Source of the DNA: Firmicutes bacterium UBA4881
GTDB taxonomy: Bacteria > Bacillota > DTU065
Reading direction: 5' to 3'
Length of the DNA: 24,984 nt
NCBI GenBank assembly: GCA_002399235.1
Contig: DHDH01000024.1
Coordinates: 1-24,984, forward strand
Numbering within the stretch: position 1 is the first letter of the stretch; the number at the start of each line of letters is the position of its first letter. Below the pieces are notes generated by a model. That model ran no database searches, was not told the DNA's origin, and was given only the letters and a program-made list of their open reading frames with translations. The position numbers and the translations under genes were made by a program. Positions 7,619 to 16,310 of the stretch are shown here, piece by piece.

Positions 7619-8176
7619 ATGTTCGTGAAGACTATTCCACAAAGAGAACGGGAGCTGATTGGTCTGAATAATAAGAAGCCACAGATTGTACTAGGTATAG
7701 ACCCAGGAACAGCCCTGTGCGGTTATGGAATTATTTGCCAACAAAGTGGTGGTTTTGAGGCTTTAGCTTATGGTTCAATTGAAACAACCAAAGACTTAGC
7801 AATGCCCAAAAGACTAGAAACTATTTTTTTAGGACTCTCTGAACTGGTAAATACTTATAATCCTGGGATTCTCTCTATCGAAAGACTTTTTTTTAATCAA
7901 AATGTTACTACTGCTATTAGTGTAGGCCAAGCTCGGGGTGTCTGTTTGCTCGTTGCCGCTATGCATGACTTAGAGGTGTATGAATATACACCAGGAGAAA
8001 TAAAACTTTCCCTTACAGGTCATGGTAAAGCACCCAAACATCAAGTTGGTTATATGGTAAAGACACTTTTAAATTTAGAAAAAATTCCTACTCCTGATGA
8101 TACAGCTGATGCCTTAGCTATAGCTTTATGTTATTTTTTCCGTTGTAGGAATTATTATGATGCCTTGAGGGGGTAA
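7619..8176 (+). CDS. ruvC: Crossover junction endodeoxyribonuclease RuvC
   Basis: Holliday-junction resolvase of 185 residues with an RNase H-like fold; it nicks junctions processed by RuvAB. Expected acidic catalytic residues are present: D28 (LGIDPGTA), E88 (SIERLFFNQN), D161 and D164 (PDDTADALAIAL). The start at ATG 7619 has AGGAA about nine bases upstream. It places some 22 residues before the core (MFVKTIPQRERELIGLNN), which most RuvC proteins lack; a GTG at 7625 is an alternative, and no later ATG/GTG/TTG precedes the core. Directly followed by ruvA (6-base gap) and ruvB, so the full resolvasome is encoded in one transcript. The function is secure; the exact start is less so. Confidence 0.95.
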   Translation: MFVKTIPQRERELIGLNNKKPQIVLGIDPGTALCGYGIICQQSGGFEALAYGSIETTKDLAMPKRLETIFLGLSELVNTYNPGILSIERLFFNQNVTTAISVGQARGVCLLVAAMHDLEVYEYTPGEIKLSLTGHGKAPKHQVGYMVKTLLNLEKIPTPDDTADALAIALCYFFRCRNYYDALRG

Positions 8177-8182
8177 CTCGTT

Positions 8183-8779
8183 TTGATAGGAAGGCTCAAA
8201 GGTATCTTATTAGAGACCGAAGACAATAAAATTTTAGTTGATGTTGTCGGAGTTGGCTATGAGGTTTTAGTGCCAGAACGTTTAGCTCATAAACTTCAAT
8301 CGAGTATTGGTAAAGAGTTAAATCTTTATATTGAAACTGTAGTACGAGAAGATGGCATCTTTCTTTATGGTTTTTTAAACCGCGAAGATAAACAGTGTTT
8401 TCGGCTTATTACCTCAGTAAGTGGTTTGGGACCAAAACTTGCGTTGGCTGTGTTATCAGTATTGAATGTTGCGAGTTTCTATCAAGCAATCTTATTAGGT
8501 GAAGAAAAAGTACTGACACAGGTGAGTGGAATTGGCAAGAAAACTGCCCAACGACTAATCCTTGAACTCAAAGATAAGGTCTCTACTTCCTACACAACTT
8601 CTAAACCAGTTGAGGTATATTCTGAAGGTATCGATGAAGTGAGTGCTGCATTACAATCCTTAGGTTTTACACCCCAAGAATATTTAGATATTGTTCAAGA
8701 ACTGAGAACAGAAGGAATTAAAACCGATGAGATCATCCGCCTTACATTAAAAAGATTAGGGCAAGGAAGATTTTCCTAA
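8183..8779 (+). CDS. ruvA: Holliday junction branch migration protein RuvA
   Basis: A 198-residue junction-recognition subunit that forms tetramers around four-way DNA and recruits the RuvB motor. Order of parts: N-terminal OB-fold (MIGRLKGILLE to about residue 62), two helix-hairpin-helix motifs (GLGPKLALAVL around 81-91 and SGIGKKTAQRL around 115-125), a linker, and the RuvB-binding domain III (about 150-198, ending LTLKRLGQGRF). The start is TTG 8183 with GAGGGGG upstream, overlapping the end of ruvC. The start is confirmed by the family N-terminus MIG-LKG. Normal length, no defect seen. Confidence 0.97.
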   Translation: MIGRLKGILLETEDNKILVDVVGVGYEVLVPERLAHKLQSSIGKELNLYIETVVREDGIFLYGFLNREDKQCFRLITSVSGLGPKLALAVLSVLNVASFYQAILLGEEKVLTQVSGIGKKTAQRLILELKDKVSTSYTTSKPVEVYSEGIDEVSAALQSLGFTPQEYLDIVQELRTEGIKTDEIIRLTLKRLGQGRFS

Positions 8780-8795
8780 GTTAGGAGGTTAGGCT

Positions 8796-9818
8796 ATGGT
8801 TGACAGGCTTGTATCACCTAAGAAGCTTCAAGATGATGTAGTTGAAAATCTTAGGCCGCAATATTTAGATCAATATACCGGGCAAGAGAAGGTCAAAGAG
8901 AGCCTGGCCATTGCCATAACAGCTGCTAAAGCTAGAGGCGATGCTCTTGATCATGTTCTTTTGTATGGACCACCTGGTTTAGGCAAAACTACACTTGCTA
9001 CTGTTATTGCTAATGAGATGGCAGCTAACCTCAAGATAACTACTGGGCCAACCCTAGAGAGACCAGGCGATTTAGCCTCAATTCTTACCAACCTAGAAGA
9101 AGGTCAGGTACTTTTCATTGACGAAATTCATAGATTAAACCGAGCTGTAGAAGAGATTCTCTACCCAGCGATGGAGGATTATGCCTTAGATATAATTATT
9201 GGTAAAGGACCTGGTGCCCGTTCGGTAAGATTATCTTTGCCCCATTTTACCCTAATTGGAGCAACAACTAGAGCTGGGTTACTTACCTCACCTTTACGCG
9301 ATCGCTTTGGTTTAATTCATCGTTTGGAATTTTACACCAACGATGAGCTACTAACTATTATTTTGCGTTCAGCGAGAGTGATAAATGTGGAGATTACTGA
9401 AGAAGGTGCGTTTGAGATCGCTAGACGTTCAAGAGGCACCCCACGAATCTCTAACCGATTATTACGCCGGGTGCGAGATTATGCGCAGGTACTGTCTGAT
9501 GGTAAGATTGATTTACCTGTGGCTAGTGATGCATTAGCTCTACTAGAGATCGACGATTTAGGTTTAGATCAGTTAGACCGGATTATTTTAAAGACTATTG
9601 TTGAAAAATATGATGGTGGTCCTGTGGGATTAGATACATTGGCTGCATCTTTAGGTGAGGAACCCGATACAATTGAAGATGTATATGAGCCTTTTCTTTT
9701 ACAGTTAGGCTTTATTAAAAGGACCCCTAGAGGCAGAGTGGCTACCCAAAATGCTTTTCGCTATTTAGGGCTAAATGAGCCTGAGAGGGGAATACTCTTT
9801 GAGGAAGAGGTGGACTAG
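8796..9818 (+). CDS. ruvB: Holliday junction branch migration ATPase RuvB
   Basis: A 340-residue AAA+ motor that drives branch migration with RuvA. Walker A is GPPGLGKT (residues 58-65), Walker B is FIDEIHR (around 107-113), sensor 1 region is GATTRAGLL (155-163), and the arginine-finger region is SPLRDRFG (165-172). The C-terminal winged-helix domain ends FIKRTPRGRVAT and YLGL. The ATG at 8796 has a consensus AGGAGG SD. The gene follows ruvA by 16 bases and its stop abuts the recO start. In many Firmicutes queA and tgt follow ruvB; here recO does instead. Confidence 0.98.
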   Translation: MVDRLVSPKKLQDDVVENLRPQYLDQYTGQEKVKESLAIAITAAKARGDALDHVLLYGPPGLGKTTLATVIANEMAANLKITTGPTLERPGDLASILTNLEEGQVLFIDEIHRLNRAVEEILYPAMEDYALDIIIGKGPGARSVRLSLPHFTLIGATTRAGLLTSPLRDRFGLIHRLEFYTNDELLTIILRSARVINVEITEEGAFEIARRSRGTPRISNRLLRRVRDYAQVLSDGKIDLPVASDALALLEIDDLGLDQLDRIILKTIVEKYDGGPVGLDTLAASLGEEPDTIEDVYEPFLLQLGFIKRTPRGRVATQNAFRYLGLNEPERGILFEEEVD

Positions 9819-10562
9819 TTGTTTTGGTGTGAAGGGATTGTTCTGAAGACACGTCCCATGGGCGAAGCTGATCGCGTTGTAGTGCTTTACACCAAAGAAA
9901 GAGGTAAAGTAGGGACAGCGGCCAAAGGTAGCCGACGCCCTAAAAATCGCTTATCAGCAGTAGTTCAGCCATTTACTAGAGGCCGCTTTTTCTTAGGCGA
10001 ACGAGCAACAGGTTTGAAAGATCTCAATCAAGGGAATATTCTAGAGAGTAACCAAAATATTCGTGACGATCTGTTAAAAATGGCAGCTTGTAACTACTTT
10101 CTTGAACTAATTGACGCTAGTGTTGAGACAGAAGATCCAGATGAAAGTCTCTATAGATTAATTTTACTAGGCTTAAAATTAATTGGCTTATCGACTGATC
10201 TTGATCTAGCGTTAAGGTATTTAGAATTCCAGCTATTAAATATTTTGGGCTGGGGTTTGCAGCTAGGTAAATGTACTTCTTGTGGAAAAGAATTAACGGA
10301 TGAATATAAGTTTTCTCCCACCGAAGGTGGTTTGACTTGCATAGGCTGTCGTAAAGGTGATGAAGTTATTCTTACACCTAAAAGCAGAGCAATTCTTGCC
10401 GGTTTTGAACGTCTTCATCCTCGGACAGTTCTTAAGTTGAAACTAGCCAGAGAAGACCATGAGGAGCTGGAAAAGATCATGCGATTAGCTTGGGATGCTA
10501 GAATGGAAAAGCAACCAAAGGCTTGGCAGTTTTGGAAACAAGTAAGTTCTCTAGAAAAATAA
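9819..10562 (+). CDS. recO: DNA repair protein RecO
   Basis: A 247-residue recombination mediator that, with RecR (and RecF), loads RecA on SSB-coated single-strand DNA and anneals strands. The N-terminal OB-fold opens with the typical WCEGIVLKTRPMGEADRVV and the motif GSRRPKNRL. The helical C-terminal half holds a four-cysteine zinc site, C152-x2-C155 and C174-x2-C177. The TTG start at 9819 abuts the ruvB stop, with AAGAGGTGG inside the end of ruvB as SD, so translation is probably coupled. It is the last gene of the yebC-ruv-recO run; candidate terminators follow. Confidence 0.95.
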   Translation: MFWCEGIVLKTRPMGEADRVVVLYTKERGKVGTAAKGSRRPKNRLSAVVQPFTRGRFFLGERATGLKDLNQGNILESNQNIRDDLLKMAACNYFLELIDASVETEDPDESLYRLILLGLKLIGLSTDLDLALRYLEFQLLNILGWGLQLGKCTSCGKELTDEYKFSPTEGGLTCIGCRKGDEVILTPKSRAILAGFERLHPRTVLKLKLAREDHEELEKIMRLAWDARMEKQPKAWQFWKQVSSLEK

Positions 10563-10604
10563 TTTTCTGGGAAGGATTTACATTTTATATAACGAATACT
10601 TTGT

Positions 10605-10627
10605 AATGGTTATTTGATAACCATTTT
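10605..10627 (+). terminator. Stem-loop after recO
   Basis: Nine-bp perfect stem AATGGTTAT / ATAACCATT (10605-10613 with 10617-10625) and a 3-base loop, with only a short T tail (TTTTCTC). Probably a weak terminator for the ruv-recO transcript. Confidence 0.5.
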
Positions 10628-10643
10628 CTCACTTTTCCACTCA

Positions 10644-10676
10644 GGCGCCTATTCAAGCTTGAAGGAGGCGCTTTTT
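10644..10676 (+). terminator. Intrinsic terminator between recO and ppdK
   Basis: GC-rich stem GCGCCT (10645-10650) with AGGCGC (10666-10671), an inner stem TTCAAG/CTTGAA, and a TTTTT tail. It can end the recO transcript. If ppdK has a promoter further upstream it could instead attenuate ppdK. Confidence 0.75.
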
Positions 10677-10701
10677 AGAAGCGAATTTTTTGCTTTCTAA
10701 A
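10674..10701 (+). other. Third leader stem-loop upstream of ppdK
   Basis: TTTAGAAGC (10674-10682) pairs with GCTTTCTAAA (10692-10701) with one bulged base. Its first arm overlaps the T tail of the preceding terminator, so the two structures could compete. Confidence 0.4.
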
Positions 10702-10741
10702 TAAAGTGCGTAAGTGAGTCTTTTCCCTGCTTAGACAAATC

Positions 10742-10759
10742 AGAGCATTGCTCTTTTTT
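10742..10759 (+). terminator. Terminator-like hairpin abutting the ppdK SD
   Basis: AGAGC (10742-10746), loop ATT, GCTCT (10750-10754), then TTTTT to 10759, directly followed by the AAGGAGG SD at 10760-10766. The stem is short, so it may be a leader attenuator or a stabilising structure rather than a full terminator. Confidence 0.4.
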
Positions 10760-10775
10760 AAGGAGGTCATATTTA

Positions 10776-13397
10776 ATGTCGAAATACGTTTATTTCTTCG
10801 GCAATGGTCACGCCGATGGCCAGGCAGATATGAGAAATCTGCTTGGTGGTAAAGGTGCTAACCTTGCCGAGATGGTCAATCTAGGTATTCCTGTACCACC
10901 AGGATTTACAATTACCACTGAGGTTTGCACTTTGTATTACACCAACAATAAGACTTGGCCAGCTAATCTAGAGGAGCAAATCAAAGAGGCTATTAAGAAA
11001 ACCGAAGTAGCTATGGGCAAAAAATTTGGTGATGCCGAAAACCCATTGCTTTTCTCAGTTCGTTCTGGTGCTAGAGTTTCTATGCCAGGTATGATGGACA
11101 CAGTCTTGAACCTTGGTTTGACAGATGTAACTATAAAAGGTTTGGTTAAAAATGACGAGCGTTTTGCTTACGATAGTTACAGACGTTTCATTCAAATGTA
11201 CAGTGACGTTGTCCGTGGTGTAGATCACGATCTATTTGAAGCAGCTATCGAAAAAGCTAAACAAAAAGCAGGAGTTCACTACGACAGTGAATTAAGTGCT
11301 GATCAGTTGAAAGCTCTTGTTGTAGAATATAAAGCAATTTTCAAAAATGCTACAGGCGAAGATTTCCCCCAAGATCCTTGGGAGCAATTAAAAGGTGCTG
11401 TCAACGCAGTTTTCGGTTCCTGGAACACTGATCGTGCTATCAAATACCGTAAACTAAACGGTATTCCTGAAGAGTGGGGTACTGCAGTTAACGTGCAGAC
11501 CATGGTCTTTGGTAACCTAAACGATCGTTCTGGAACTGGTGTCGCTTTTACTCGTAACCCATCAACAGGTGAAAATGTCTTCTACGGTGAGTATCTCATG
11601 AAAGCTCAGGGTGAAGACGTTGTTGCTGGTATTCGCACACCTCATCCTATCTCTGACTTAAAAGAAGAGATGCCCGAAGACTATGCAAAATTAGTAGAGA
11701 TTTACCATAAGCTAGAACAGCATTATAAAGATATGCAGGATATCGAGTTTACCATTGAAGATGGCATACTTTATATGCTACAAACTCGTTCTGGTAAGAG
11801 AACCGCAGCTGCAGCTGTTCGTATTGCTGTAGAAATGGTTGAAGAAGGTCTTATTGACGAGAAAACCGCAGTATTGCGCGTTGCTCCAGCTCAACTAGAT
11901 CAACTTCTTCACCCCATGATCGATCCTAAATATAAGGCAGAACCACTAACTAAAGGTCTACCTGCATCACCTGGCGCAGCTGTTGGTCGTGTAGTATTTA
12001 ATGCCCAAGACGCTGAAGCTTGGTTCGAAAAAGGTGAGAAAGTCATTCTCACCAGAGTTGAGACATCCCCAGATGATATTGGTGGTATGGCTGCTGCTCA
12101 AGGTATCCTTACCGCTAGAGGTGGCATGACCTCCCACGCTGCTGTCGTTGCTCGTGGAATGGGTAAATGCTGTGTTTCTGGTTGTGGTGAACTTAAAGTT
12201 GACTTCGCTAACAAACTCTTTAAGGTTGGCGATGTAGTTGTTAAAGAAGGCGACTGGATCTCCTTAAATGGTTCTACTGGTGAGGTCTTTGTCGGACAAG
12301 CAGATTTGATCGAGCCACAGGTTACTGGTAACTTTGCTAAGCTCATGACAATGGCAGATAAATACCGCAACTTGAGCGTTAGAACAAATGCTGATACTCC
12401 AGAAGATGCTCTAAGAGCTAGAGAGTTTGGTGCAGAAGGTATCGGTCTTTGCCGTACTGAGCATATGTTCTTTAAGGACAATCGTATTATCTCAGTTCGC
12501 AAGATGATCTTGGCTAATAACGAAGAAGAGCGCCGTGCAGCTCTTGCAGAGCTTCTGCCTTACCAAAAGAAAGATTTCACCGAGCTCTTTAAGGCTATGA
12601 AGGGCTTACCTGTTACAATTCGTCTCTTAGATCCACCTCTCCATGAATTTGTTCCTCACACTGAAGCAGAACAAATTGAGATGGCCAAAGAGATGGGCCG
12701 TAGCATTGAAGAGGTTAAGAATAAGGTTCACAGCTTAGAAGAGTTTAACCCGATGCTTGGTCACCGTGGTTGCCGTTTAGCTGTTACCTACCCAGAAATA
12801 TATGAGATGCAAGTGCAGGCTATTATGGAAGCCGCTTGCGAATTAAATAAAGATGGCTTCAGTATTGTTCCTGAGATAATGATTCCTCTTGTAGGAGATG
12901 TCCGTGAACTTCGTTACCTGAAGGAAAAAGCAGTTAAGGTTGCTGAAGATACTTTGGCTAAGTTTGGAGCTAAATTTAAGTACACCATTGGTACTATGAT
13001 TGAAGTTCCTCGTGCTGCTTTAACAGCTGATGAAATTGCTAAAGAAGCAGAGTTCTTCTCTTTTGGAACTAACGACTTAACCCAGATGACCTATGGATTT
13101 AGCCGCGATGACGCAGGTTCCTTTATTAAGGATTATGTCGAGAAGAAGATTCTTGACAGCGATGTCTTCGCAACCCTAGATCAAACTGGTGTTGGAACAC
13201 TCGTTAAACTAGCTGTTGAGAAGGGCAAGAGCACCAATCCTGGTATTAAACTTGGTATCTGTGGCGAGCATGGTGGAGATCCAGCCACTGTTGAGTTCTG
13301 CCATAATGTTGGCCTCACCTATGTAAGCTGCTCACCTTTCCGTGTACCAATCGCCAGACTGGCTGCTGCTCAGGCTGCTGTGAAAAATCCACGGTAA
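10776..13397 (+). CDS. ppdK: Pyruvate, phosphate dikinase
   Basis: An 873-residue cytosolic enzyme that interconverts pyruvate + ATP + Pi and PEP + AMP + PPi. In anaerobes it can run toward pyruvate as a PPi-linked glycolytic step, or toward PEP for gluconeogenesis. Domains in order: N-terminal nucleotide-binding part (GGKGANLAEM, VRSGARVSMPGMMDTVLNLG), a central swivelling domain with the phosphorylated histidine H454 in GGMTSHAAVVARG, and the PEP/pyruvate TIM barrel ending with the catalytic cysteine C829 in GICGEHGGDP. The ATG at 10776 has a consensus AAGGAGG SD. Codon choice seems more biased than in its neighbours, fitting high expression. In many relatives a gene for the PPDK regulatory kinase/phosphorylase lies just upstream; here there is only a 213-base leader. 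It is flanked by terminators, so it is probably monocistronic. Confidence 0.98.
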   Translation: MSKYVYFFGNGHADGQADMRNLLGGKGANLAEMVNLGIPVPPGFTITTEVCTLYYTNNKTWPANLEEQIKEAIKKTEVAMGKKFGDAENPLLFSVRSGARVSMPGMMDTVLNLGLTDVTIKGLVKNDERFAYDSYRRFIQMYSDVVRGVDHDLFEAAIEKAKQKAGVHYDSELSADQLKALVVEYKAIFKNATGEDFPQDPWEQLKGAVNAVFGSWNTDRAIKYRKLNGIPEEWGTAVNVQTMVFGNLNDRSGTGVAFTRNPSTGENVFYGEYLMKAQGEDVVAGIRTPHPISDLKEEMPEDYAKLVEIYHKLEQHYKDMQDIEFTIEDGILYMLQTRSGKRTAAAAVRIAVEMVEEGLIDEKTAVLRVAPAQLDQLLHPMIDPKYKAEPLTKGLPASPGAAVGRVVFNAQDAEAWFEKGEKVILTRVETSPDDIGGMAAAQGILTARGGMTSHAAVVARGMGKCCVSGCGELKVDFANKLFKVGDVVVKEGDWISLNGSTGEVFVGQADLIEPQVTGNFAKLMTMADKYRNLSVRTNADTPEDALRAREFGAEGIGLCRTEHMFFKDNRIISVRKMILANNEEERRAALAELLPYQKKDFTELFKAMKGLPVTIRLLDPPLHEFVPHTEAEQIEMAKEMGRSIEEVKNKVHSLEEFNPMLGHRGCRLAVTYPEIYEMQVQAIMEAACELNKDGFSIVPEIMIPLVGDVRELRYLKEKAVKVAEDTLAKFGAKFKYTIGTMIEVPRAALTADEIAKEAEFFSFGTNDLTQMTYGFSRDDAGSFIKDYVEKKILDSDVFATLDQTGVGTLVKLAVEKGKSTNPGIKLGICGEHGGDPATVEFCHNVGLTYVSCSPFRVPIARLAAAQAAVKNPR

Positions 13398-13408
13398 ATG
13401 AAAAACTA

Positions 13409-13446
13409 AGGGCAGAGACTATTTGTCTTTGCCCTTTTCCTTTTTA
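13409..13446 (+). terminator. Intrinsic terminator after ppdK
   Basis: Eleven-bp stem AGGGCAGAGAC / GTCTTTGCCCT (13409-13419 with 13425-13435; one G-U pair), 5-base loop, then T-rich tail TTTCCTTTTT. Confidence 0.88.
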
Positions 13447-13498
13447 GGGGCAGGAATTACCGCTCTTACAGTGAAACAAGAATTAGGTGGTGAGAGTG

Positions 13499-14509
13499 GT
13501 GGATATACGTAAGATGCTAGAAGAAAGAGAAAGTTCTCTGTTAATGTCTTATGCTGCCCATTGTAAAAACAGTAAGGGACGGCAATTTAGCGAAGAACCG
13601 TGTCCTTATCGAACCGATTTTCAACGTGATCGCGATCGAATTATCCATTCGAAGGCTTTCCGGCGACTTAAGCACAAAACTCAAGTATTTATCTCGCCAG
13701 AAGGCGATCATTACAGGACCAGACTAACTCACACCTTAGAAGTAACCCAAGTAGCACGTAGTGCTGCTAGAGCTTTAGGATTAAATGAAGATCTTACCGA
13801 AGCAATTGCCCTTGGACACGATTTAGGCCATACTCCCTTTGGTCATTCAGGAGAGAATGCTCTTAATCAAGTAGTTCCTGGCGGGTTTGCTCATAATGAA
13901 CAGAGTTTAAGAGTTGTTGACTACTTAGAAAAGCGTAGTGAGCGCTACACAGGTTTAAATCTAACTTGGGAAGTTAGAAATGGTATTTTGTGTCACACGG
14001 GTAAGGAAAAACCCGCTACCCTAGAAGGTGCTATTGTACATCTTGCCGATAAAATTGCTTATGTTAATCATGATCTTGATGATGCCATTAGAGCAGGAGT
14101 CCTCAAAAGTGACGATGTTCCTGCTGTGGCTTTAGAACTTGGTAAAAATAGTTCTCAGAGAATTAACACCTTAGTAAGGGATCTAATCGAATACAGTTAT
14201 GGAAAACCGGAAGTAAGCTTATCTCCGTTACTAGAAGAAAAGTTAATGTGCTTACGCAGGTTTTTGTTTAATAGTGTCTATATTGGGTCATCTGCTAAGA
14301 GTGAAGAAGGAAAGGCCCAATTATTACTACAAACTCTCTACAACTATTATGTGAATAATCCAGACAAACTGGAACTATCAACAGACACTGATCTGCAAGA
14401 AGTTAGTATAGAACGAGCTGCTTGCGATTATGTTGCTGGCATGACTGACAGATACGCAGTCCATGAGTTCACCAGACTTTTTGTTCCTGAGCCCTGGATT
14501 CGGCTATAG
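13499..14509 (+). CDS. dgt: Deoxyguanosinetriphosphate triphosphohydrolase-like protein (HD domain)
   Basis: An HD-superfamily dNTP triphosphohydrolase that hydrolyses dNTPs to the nucleoside and triphosphate. Counting from GTG 13499 (336 residues), the metal ligands are H78 (LTHTLEV), H107-D108 (LGHDLGHTPFGH) and D184 (LADKIAYVNHDLDD). The core opens with RTDFQRDRDRIIHSKAFRRL, typical of the family. The frame has GTG codons at 13487, 13490, 13496 and 13499. The SD AGGTGG at 13485-13490 overlaps the first two, so 13496 or 13499 is the likely start; I chose 13499 for the best spacing. It precedes dnaG, an order seen in many clostridia, and may limit dNTP pools near the replication genes. Substrate preference is not readable from sequence. 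Confidence 0.92.
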   Translation: MDIRKMLEERESSLLMSYAAHCKNSKGRQFSEEPCPYRTDFQRDRDRIIHSKAFRRLKHKTQVFISPEGDHYRTRLTHTLEVTQVARSAARALGLNEDLTEAIALGHDLGHTPFGHSGENALNQVVPGGFAHNEQSLRVVDYLEKRSERYTGLNLTWEVRNGILCHTGKEKPATLEGAIVHLADKIAYVNHDLDDAIRAGVLKSDDVPAVALELGKNSSQRINTLVRDLIEYSYGKPEVSLSPLLEEKLMCLRRFLFNSVYIGSSAKSEEGKAQLLLQTLYNYYVNNPDKLELSTDTDLQEVSIERAACDYVAGMTDRYAVHEFTRLFVPEPWIRL

Positions 14510-14513
14510 GAGG

Positions 14514-14536
14514 ATTTCTCTAAAAGCTAGAGAAAT
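14514..14536 (+). other. Intercistronic stem-loop between dgt and dnaG
   Basis: Perfect 8-bp stem ATTTCTCT / AGAGAAAT (14514-14521 with 14529-14536) around a 7-base loop. There is no T tail, so it is more like an RNA processing or stability element than a terminator. Confidence 0.5.
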
Positions 14537-14560
14537 AAATGAAAGCATGAGGTGATCTCG

Positions 14561-16285
14561 ATGGATAGGGAGGCTGCAACGCTTGAAGTTAAAGCCAGAT
14601 TAAACATTGTCGATGTGATAGGTAGATACATTCCCCTCGAACGATCTGGCCGTAATTACAAAGGGCTTTGCCCATTTCATCGTGAGAAGACTCCTTCTTT
14701 TAATGTAGAACCAGAAAAACAATTCTATTATTGTTTTGGTTGTCATGCTAAAGGCGATATCTTTAGTTTTGTCATGCACATGGAAGGTTGGGACTTTGTA
14801 GAAGCTCTCAAGCACTTAGCTGCAGAAGCAGGTGTAGAGCTTGAGACCATGCAAACAGAAAACCCCTATAAGGGTTTACTAGAAATAATGGAACAAGCCT
14901 GCCAGTTTTATCAGCAGTGTCTACCTAGTTCTGTCGCTCTACAGTACTATCAAAAAAGAGGTATAACGCCAGAGAGTATTAGTAAGTTTCGCTTAGGCTA
15001 TGCTCCAGATAGTTGGGAATCACTAGCTAGTAGTGGTATTAAAGCTAGCGAAAAAGAACTGCTAGACTGTGGATTAATCCAAAAAAGGCGTACTGGCACT
15101 GGCCATTATGATCGCTTTCGCCATCGGGCAATTTTCCCGATCTTTGATACCTTGGGAAGAGTAGTTGCTTTTGGTGCGCGAGCTTTAGGCGATGATAAGC
15201 CTAAATATCTTAATTCACCAGAAGGAATTATCTTTCATAAGAAAGAGACTCTGTATGGTTGGCATTTAGCTAAGGAAGCTGTACGTAGCTCGCAAACAAT
15301 AATCCTTGTCGAAGGCTACATGGATGTAATTGCTTGTCATGAAGCTGGGATTACAAATGTAGTAGCTTCTATGGGTACTGCCCTTACTGAAGAACAGATC
15401 GATTTATTAGCTAAACAAGCTAAAAAAGTTGTACTTGCGTATGATGGCGATGCGGCAGGACAGATGGCAATACGTAGAGGCGTCATGATGCTTTTGGGCA
15501 GAGGTTTTGAAGTATGTTCAGCTCAATTTCCTGCTGGTCTCGACCCTGACGATGTTTTAAGAAAACAGGGCCCACAATCGCTGCAAGAAAGCATATACTC
15601 AGCAGAAAATTATCTGCATAAAATTATTAGACAAGCCACTGAAAGTGGTAATCTTGAGGCAGTTGGTGCCAAAACAAAATTTTTACAAGAGATTGCACCT
15701 TTATTAAACTCTCTACCATCTAAGTCGTTGCAAGAAGAGTATTTCCACCGTCTCTCAGAATTAACTAACTTAAGTTATGCTGCAGTAGAGAGTGAAATTC
15801 TCAGTAAATCAAGTAGAGAGTATGAAAGAAGTAGGAGCAGGGATAATAATAGAGTATCTTCTGGTACTAAGACAGATCTTACTTTAGATGTCTATAGCGA
15901 AGCAGAATTAGATTTAGTAGCCATGATCTTTGGCGATCCTTCTTATATAAATGAAGCTTCAGCTTATGGTTTTGAAATTAATTGGTTAGATCATGAGGGA
16001 CTTAGGAATATTTTAGCAGGTGTTTTGATACCATCTAATGATTCTCAAGCAACAATAGATAAAGAAGCGGTTGAGATTATTAGAGAATTGGCTGAGAGAT
16101 TGGATAAAATTGACGAATTACGTTTTCGAGATTGTTTAAAAAAGCTTGCCGAGAGGCAGATAAATAGACAGATAGAGGAACTCTCTGTAGCTGTGGCGAA
16201 CTCTTCTGAGCCTGATTTTTATTTGGATGCTCTTAAAAAACTTAAAGAGATATACCTACAGGTAAAAGATATTGCTGCACTATAA
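14561..16285 (+). CDS. dnaG: DNA primase
   Basis: DnaG-type primase of 574 residues that lays RNA primers for the replication fork and works with the DnaB helicase. Zinc-binding site: C37-x2-H40 and C58-x2-C61 (CPFH, CFGC). The catalytic core contains FPIFD and GRVVAFGARAL. The TOPRIM domain follows with E251 (LVEGYMDV) and D295/D297 (AYDGDAAG). The remaining residues, after about 430, form the helicase-interacting C-terminal region. The ATG at 14561 has GAGGTGATC just upstream, a near-perfect match to the 16S 3' end, which is better than the GTG at 14552 inside that SD. Together with sigA downstream this is the conserved macromolecular-synthesis cluster, here with dgt in front in place of rpsU. 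Confidence 0.98.
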   Translation: MDREAATLEVKARLNIVDVIGRYIPLERSGRNYKGLCPFHREKTPSFNVEPEKQFYYCFGCHAKGDIFSFVMHMEGWDFVEALKHLAAEAGVELETMQTENPYKGLLEIMEQACQFYQQCLPSSVALQYYQKRGITPESISKFRLGYAPDSWESLASSGIKASEKELLDCGLIQKRRTGTGHYDRFRHRAIFPIFDTLGRVVAFGARALGDDKPKYLNSPEGIIFHKKETLYGWHLAKEAVRSSQTIILVEGYMDVIACHEAGITNVVASMGTALTEEQIDLLAKQAKKVVLAYDGDAAGQMAIRRGVMMLLGRGFEVCSAQFPAGLDPDDVLRKQGPQSLQESIYSAENYLHKIIRQATESGNLEAVGAKTKFLQEIAPLLNSLPSKSLQEEYFHRLSELTNLSYAAVESEILSKSSREYERSRSRDNNRVSSGTKTDLTLDVYSEAELDLVAMIFGDPSYINEASAYGFEINWLDHEGLRNILAGVLIPSNDSQATIDKEAVEIIRELAERLDKIDELRFRDCLKKLAERQINRQIEELSVAVANSSEPDFYLDALKKLKEIYLQVKDIAAL

Positions 16286-16310
16286 GGGGATCTAGAGAGG
16301 GGGGAAACAT

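Noticed and set aside
12098..12502. A 134-codon minus-strand open frame inside ppdK
   Set aside because: It lies wholly inside the ppdK core with intact motifs on the plus strand, has Ser/Thr/Pro-rich shadow composition and no family resemblance.
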